Source: Paracoccaceae bacterium (GTDB lineage: Bacteria > Pseudomonadota > Alphaproteobacteria > Rhodobacterales > Rhodobacteraceae). Taken from it: a DNA stretch of 64,000 nt. The stretch lies in the NCBI GenBank assembly GCA_020832445.1, contig JAFIEO010000022.1, positions 84,483-148,482 on the forward strand. Reading direction: 5' to 3'. The notes beneath the pieces are model-generated. The model was not told the origin of the DNA and did not search any database. It saw only the letters and a list, made by a program, of their open reading frames with translations. Positions within the stretch are counted from its first letter, which is position 1. Every line of letters begins with the position of its first letter. A program made the position numbers and the translations under genes. Shown in pieces: positions 59,261-64,000 of the stretch.

Positions 59261-62200
59261 TCAGAACCGCATGGCCGCAGACAGGGAAAAAGAGCGCCCG
59301 ACGCTTTCCAGGTCAAAGCTGCGCTGAAAATCCGCGTCAAACAGGTTCTGCGCTTCAAGCGAAAGTTGCATCCGCTTGTCTGGCGACTGCCAGGTAAGCG
59401 ACATGTCAACGGTCCAGACAGGGTCCAACATGCTTCCATCGATGTCACCGACACGCACACCGAGGTGCCGTGCCTGCGCTGAAAGTTTCACCTGGGATGG
59501 ATGGACCCAGGTGAACCCGACTGCCGCTTCGCGTTCAGGAACCCCAAGTATTCCAAATCCTTGCCCATCTCCCGATATGACATTCGAACGCGCGCGCGCC
59601 ACCGAGGCAAATGCGCCAACGCCACTGCCAAGCCACATTTCGCCACGGATTTCGGTACGGCGCAGGGTCGCTTCATCAATATCGGTTTCGATATCGCCGG
59701 AATCAAACGAAAGCTTAGTGTAGTTCACGGACTGATGTTCGACGCTGAGGTGTAGCCACTCTGAAAATGTCCCGTCATACCGAAAGATGCGGGCGTTGGT
59801 GGTGCCGCCATCATCTGTAGGCGCACCGATGGGAAACAGGCCAAGGCTGGCAACGGGTGCAAGGGTTTCTCTGCCCATCGTGACATCATGAATGCTTGCC
59901 ACACGAATACGATGCCCCGGCGCCAACGTTGCACCCAGTGCGACCCTGGGTTTCAGATATGTTTCCTTTACATCCGGCGTCGGCAAGAACAGGGCATCGA
60001 CGAACTTGGTGCGCGTATAGGACAAGCCAAAATCGCCGACAATCTCGAACCGGCCGCCAAAATCATGGCGCCTTTGAACGTACAGCCGCGTACCGGTGAA
60101 TTGGCTTGACCCGTCAAACGACCCCGCCGGGAATACCAACCCGAAACCAGCAACGAACCTATCGACCTGAAACGAAAGCCCCCCCTTAAAATGCTCGATC
60201 CCGGCGAACCATGTTCCACGCACATCATCAGCCCGGTAGCCGATGGCATAGAGGTTGGTCTTCTTCCACACACTTCGCCGCTCGGAGAATACTTGAGGGT
60301 CCGCGACTGTTCCAACATTATCTTCGACGGTTCTGACACTCTCAATATCAATAGAGGATGCGTAGAATGACAAAACACGACGTTCCTGCAACCGAAGGGC
60401 TATACCCAGCCCCAAATACTCAAACCCCGATGTGCCGAATTCATTCTCGCCATCTTCGTCAAAAACGCCACTCACACCGTTTCTCTGCCGCCCTTTCACG
60501 CCGAAAGCCAAGGCCCCTATCCGGGCACTCGGCTCGGCGACAAGCATAATGGTGCCCGTCTCCCTTTTTTCGTGGCTTGGATCAGCGCGCACTCCGGCTG
60601 TCTGTAACGTCCCGTCGATGTAAACACCGAAGGGAACCGGCAATGTCGAAAAACCTGTCAGGACGCCGCTTCGTATCAAGTTTCGTGGATCATCGGGATC
60701 GACAGTCACCGCAATTTCAGCATCCAGAAAGGGTTTGCGTTGAATATCGCTGAAGCGCAATCGCCCCAAAGCCCCGAGGGGGTCCAGCAACAACCCCTGA
60801 AGTTCCGATGCGGGTATGATGCTGTCTGACGGGTCGCTCGCTTCCGGTTCGAACGCGATGGTCGAACGAGGGGTCAGCGCTTCGCTGAACAAGCTGGAGG
60901 CAGACAACGGATCATGGCTGCGATCAGCAATGTCGCGTGCCCAGTCGGTCAGCCCGATATTCTGAAAAGCGGCGGTCAGGATCGACCCGCTTTTCCGGTC
61001 AGCACTCTGGCGTTCTGCTGCAAGGCCCTGCCGGAACAGCCTTTCGGCCTCCAGCGCCGCGACGATAGCCTCGTCGGCGCGCGCATAATCCAGCGCGATG
61101 GTGCCCCTGATGGCGGGGATATTGGGGTCGTTCGGGTCCAGACGTTTTGCTGCATCCAGTTCCTGTTGTGCCCTTGCGTCGTTGCCGGAATGATGCGCGG
61201 CAATCGCCAGCAGGATGGAATTTTCCGCCACCCCCGGTTGTGCCGCCAGCGCCCGAAGCGCCGACTCCTCGGCGCTCAGAAGGTCTGTCATGCTGGCATC
61301 CACGCGCGCGCGCGCCATCAGCGTGGTATAGGACCCAGGCGACGTAGCGGCCAGCTGATCTGCAATGCGCTGCGCTTCGGCGACGCGGGACTGGTCCAGC
61401 AAAACCACGACCAGATTTGCCAGAATATCGGCATCCCCCGGGGCGAGCGTCAGCGCCTTGCGCAGCGCCGCCTCGGCCTCGATCGGGTGGCCAACGGTGT
61501 GTTCGGCCATGGCCAGCCGGCTTCGCAGTGTCGGGTTTTCAGGGTCCAGCGCCACCGCGCGGCGATACAGGGGAACGGCATTGGACGGGTTCCCCTCGAC
61601 AACGCTTAGAACGAAGGCCTCGGCGGACAGGGCCTGCGCCGAATCCGGCGCAAGGGCCTGAAGCTGCCGCAAATGCCGCCGCGCTTCATCAAAACGGTCA
61701 AGATAGACAGCCATGCGGACCGCGTCTGCAAGTGCCACCGGCGAGGTTTGCAACGGGGCAAGCTGTGCTGCCGTCCCGGCAAGATCGCCGCTATAGGCCG
61801 ACAGGTAGGCGCGCGCAAATGTGTCGACATCGGTGCCGCCCGGGGCCGGGCCACTGATCGGCGCACCGGCCTCTGCGCGGGCGAAGGCCGCGATCCAGCG
61901 CGCCGCCGCCGCGCGGCGCGGGTCAAGGGCGGGCGCTGCCCGCGCCAGCCGGGTGGCAGCAAGGTCGAACTGGCCCGCCCGCAGCAGGGCGATACCCTCG
62001 CGATAAGCCGCAGGTGCGGCCCCCTGCCCTTCAAGCGCGTCTTCGAACTGGATGATCGCATTCGCAGCAGCACCGGCCGTCACCGAAAACAGCATTTGCT
62101 GGCGTTCTGTCAGGTTCAGCACCTGAACGCTGCGCGGTGCCTGTCCACGAGAGGCCGAAACACCGGCCCCCGCCGCGGCAGAAACCGCCCCCTGCGCATT

Positions 62201-62548
62201 GGACAGATCCACCTGACCGTCATAAACGAAAACGCTGGTGACGTCCGGCGTGTCGACAGACAAAGTCCAGTCAGTGCCACGGATCGCGGCCGCAGCGCTG
62301 GGGGTCTGAACTGTGATCGGTCTGTTTGTTTCGCGTGGCGTGCGCGCCCAGACTTTACCAGAGTTCAGTTCAAGCGAGGCTTGCGTATCCGACACCTGAT
62401 TGATTGCAAGTTCCGAATTCGGATGCAGACGCATCGCCGTTCGGTCAACTGTTGATTGCCACTGAGATTTGACCCGGCAACAGCAGAAATTGTCATTGAG
62501 AATTGACCCATGTGCAACCTTGGCCCGGCTTGAATCAGCTGGGGGCAA
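59261..62548 (-). CDS. FecR-domain / TPR / C-terminal outer-membrane beta-barrel-like protein; 5' end replaced by IS21 sequence (native part about 59261-62449)
   Basis: FecR-like 'RTAMRLHPNSELAINQVSDTQASLELNSGKVWARTP...IRGTDWTLSV', repeated TPR motifs, C-terminal barrel-like region ending in '...VGRSFSLSAAMRF'; first codons lie in the insertion element. Confidence 0.75.
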   Translation of the reverse strand: MPPADSSRAKVAHGSILNDNFCCCRVKSQWQSTVDRTAMRLHPNSELAINQVSDTQASLELNSGKVWARTPRETNRPITVQTPSAAAAIRGTDWTLSVDTPDVTSVFVYDGQVDLSNAQGAVSAAAGAGVSASRGQAPRSVQVLNLTERQQMLFSVTAGAAANAIIQFEDALEGQGAAPAAYREGIALLRAGQFDLAATRLARAAPALDPRRAAAARWIAAFARAEAGAPISGPAPGGTDVDTFARAYLSAYSGDLAGTAAQLAPLQTSPVALADAVRMAVYLDRFDEARRHLRQLQALAPDSAQALSAEAFVLSVVEGNPSNAVPLYRRAVALDPENPTLRSRLAMAEHTVGHPIEAEAALRKALTLAPGDADILANLVVVLLDQSRVAEAQRIADQLAATSPGSYTTLMARARVDASMTDLLSAEESALRALAAQPGVAENSILLAIAAHHSGNDARAQQELDAAKRLDPNDPNIPAIRGTIALDYARADEAIVAALEAERLFRQGLAAERQSADRKSGSILTAAFQNIGLTDWARDIADRSHDPLSASSLFSEALTPRSTIAFEPEASDPSDSIIPASELQGLLLDPLGALGRLRFSDIQRKPFLDAEIAVTVDPDDPRNLIRSGVLTGFSTLPVPFGVYIDGTLQTAGVRADPSHEKRETGTIMLVAEPSARIGALAFGVKGRQRNGVSGVFDEDGENEFGTSGFEYLGLGIALRLQERRVLSFYASSIDIESVRTVEDNVGTVADPQVFSERRSVWKKTNLYAIGYRADDVRGTWFAGIEHFKGGLSFQVDRFVAGFGLVFPAGSFDGSSQFTGTRLYVQRRHDFGGRFEIVGDFGLSYTRTKFVDALFLPTPDVKETYLKPRVALGATLAPGHRIRVASIHDVTMGRETLAPVASLGLFPIGAPTDDGGTTNARIFRYDGTFSEWLHLSVEHQSVNYTKLSFDSGDIETDIDEATLRRTEIRGEMWLGSGVGAFASVARARSNVISGDGQGFGILGVPEREAAVGFTWVHPSQVKLSAQARHLGVRVGDIDGSMLDPVWTVDMSLTWQSPDKRMQLSLEAQNLFDADFQRSFDLESVGRSFSLSAAMRF

Positions 62549-64000
62549 ATGGAGTGATCGACATGGGATTTTTGAAGGTTATCAGGACATGGGCGCTGCG
62601 AGACAAGATGCCCATTCGCGAGATCGCGCGGCGCACGGGCATATCGCGTAACACGATCAAGAAGTATCTGCGGGAAGGGATTGTTGAACCTGCGTTTCAG
62701 ACGCCGGATCGTCCCAGCAAGCTCGACCCATATGCCAAGCAGCTGACAGCTTGGCTTGTCTCGGATCAGCGCAAATCACGCAAAGAGCGCCGGACGGCGA
62801 AGCTGATGCACGCCGATCTGGTGAAGCTGGGATATGACGGTTCCTATGAGCGTGTTGCGGCCTTCGTTCGTGAATGGAAAGGCGAACGCCAGCGCGCGTA
62901 TCACACGACGGATCGGGGAACTTTCGTGCCACTGGTGTTCGCACCAGGCGAGGCGTTCCAGTTCGACTGGAGCGAGGACTGGGCCTATGTCGGTGGCGAG
63001 CGGATCAAGCTGCAGGTGGCACATATCAAGCTGTCGCATAGTCGCGCCTTTTTGGTGCGGGCCTATTTGCTGCAAACGCACGAGATGCTGTTCGACGCTC
63101 ATTGGCATGCTTTCCGTGTCTTTGAAGGCGTGCCGGGCCGCGGCATCTACGACAATATGAAGACCGCCGTCGACAAGGTCGGACTTGGCAAGAAGCGCGA
63201 TGTGAATGCGCGGTTCACAGCGATGACCAGCCATTATGTCTTCGAGCCTGAGTTCTGCAATCCCGCCGCAGGCTGGGAGAAGGGACAGGTCGAGAAGAAT
63301 GTGCGCGATGCGCGCCATCGCATGTGGCAGCTGATGCCGGCCTTTCCAGATCTGGATGCGCTGAATGCTTGGCTGGAAGAACGTTGTAAGCTGCTGTGGG
63401 CTGAGACGGCCCATGGCACGTTGCCCGGAAGCATCGCCGATGTGTGGGAGGCCGAGAAGCCTGCGCTGATGGCGCTCCCCACAATGTTCGATGGCTTTGT
63501 CGAGGAAAGAAAGCGCGTCTCGCCGACCCGCCTGATCAACTTTGACCGCACGCGTTATTCGGTGCCTGCCAGCTTTGCGAACCGGCCCGTCAGCCTGCGC
63601 ATTTACCCTGAGCGGCTGGTGGTTGTGGCCGAGGGCCATGTGATTTGCACGCATGAGCGCATCATCGACCGGTCGCACCGCCAGCCGGGGCGCGTCATCT
63701 ATGATTGGCGCCACTATCTGGCAGTCGTTCAGCGCAAGCCCGGGGCGCTGCGCAATGGCGCCCCCTTCGTGGAAATGCCCGAACCCTTCCGCATGTTACA
63801 GGCGAAGATACTGCGCCAGCCCGGCGGGGACCGCGAGATGGTCGATATTCTGTCTCTGGTGCTGCACCATGACGAGCAGGCCGTGCTGTGCGCCGTGGAA
63901 TTGGCGCTGGAGGCGGGCGTGCCGACCAAAACCCATGTGCTGAACCTGCTCCACAGGCTGCTGGATGGCACGCCGACCGACCAGCCGGATGTGAACCCTC
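62450..64000 (+). mobile_element. IS21-family insertion sequence, continues beyond the window
   Basis: TGTTGATTGCC end at 62450 with two subterminal repeats (GCCACTGAGATTTGACCC, GTCATTGAGAATTGACCC), followed by istA. Confidence 0.88.
62563..64000 (+). CDS. istA: IS21-family transposase IstA (partial, open at window end)
   Basis: Own translation from ATG 62563: 'MGFLKVIRTWALRDKMPIREIARRTGISRNTIKKYLREGIVEPAFQTPDRPSKLDPYAKQLTAWL...FAPGEAFQFDWSEDWAYVGG'; absent from ORF track because no stop before 64000. Confidence 0.92.
   Translation, partial: MGFLKVIRTWALRDKMPIREIARRTGISRNTIKKYLREGIVEPAFQTPDRPSKLDPYAKQLTAWLVSDQRKSRKERRTAKLMHADLVKLGYDGSYERVAAFVREWKGERQRAYHTTDRGTFVPLVFAPGEAFQFDWSEDWAYVGGERIKLQVAHIKLSHSRAFLVRAYLLQTHEMLFDAHWHAFRVFEGVPGRGIYDNMKTAVDKVGLGKKRDVNARFTAMTSHYVFEPEFCNPAAGWEKGQVEKNVRDARHRMWQLMPAFPDLDALNAWLEERCKLLWAETAHGTLPGSIADVWEAEKPALMALPTMFDGFVEERKRVSPTRLINFDRTRYSVPASFANRPVSLRIYPERLVVVAEGHVICTHERIIDRSHRQPGRVIYDWRHYLAVVQRKPGALRNGAPFVEMPEPFRMLQAKILRQPGGDREMVDILSLVLHHDEQAVLCAVELALEAGVPTKTHVLNLLHRLLDGTPTDQPDVNP

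Noticed and set aside
62776-63714. 312-aa minus-strand ORF at the window end
   Set aside because: Antisense to IS21 istA
1-64000. CRISPR arrays, rRNA or tRNA genes
   Set aside because: None seen on reading; no regularly spaced repeats, and no tRNA-like cloverleaf recognised next to the integrase (its att site may lie outside the window)

Overview
The window is a GC-rich alphaproteobacterial (Rhodobacteraceae-like, inferred) chromosomal segment. The left end (about 0-3.4 kb) is an integrase-bearing island edge with a truncated DNA methylase gene and an IS66 remnant. It is followed by a two-gene secreted-protein unit containing a metzincin-type HExxHxxGxxH motif. A complete nitrate assimilation cluster (nasT-nasS-nrtA-nrtB-nrtC/D fusion-nirB-nirD-nasA-trpD-like-cysG) spans about 8.5-22.4 kb. 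Its nasS-nrtA gap carries a recognisable two-hairpin ANTAR-type RNA leader followed by an intrinsic terminator. The central part holds a frameshifted rhamnose isomerase pseudogene next to an internally deleted IS630 element, a LysR gene with no normal start, soxR with a SoxR-box-like palindrome, a Crp/Fnr regulator, EamA and BCCT transporters, and a run of SH3b/OmpA secreted proteins. The right part holds a FecBCD-type ABC operon ending in a GATase-like and an FmdE-like protein, a dipeptide ABC operon, a hisI paralogue with a perfect Zur-box-like palindrome and an altered zinc-ligand motif, a ridA/tetR divergent pair with three operator-like repeats, and a CHASE2 cyclase paired with a FecR-TPR-beta-barrel protein that is truncated by an IS21 insertion running off the window end. 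The most notable items are the ANTAR leader, the putative Zur-regulated HisI2 unit, the FecR/TPR/barrel plus CHASE2 cyclase pair, and the FecBCD-GATase-FmdE operon. All calls come from reading the sequence and supplied ORFs; no searches were run.
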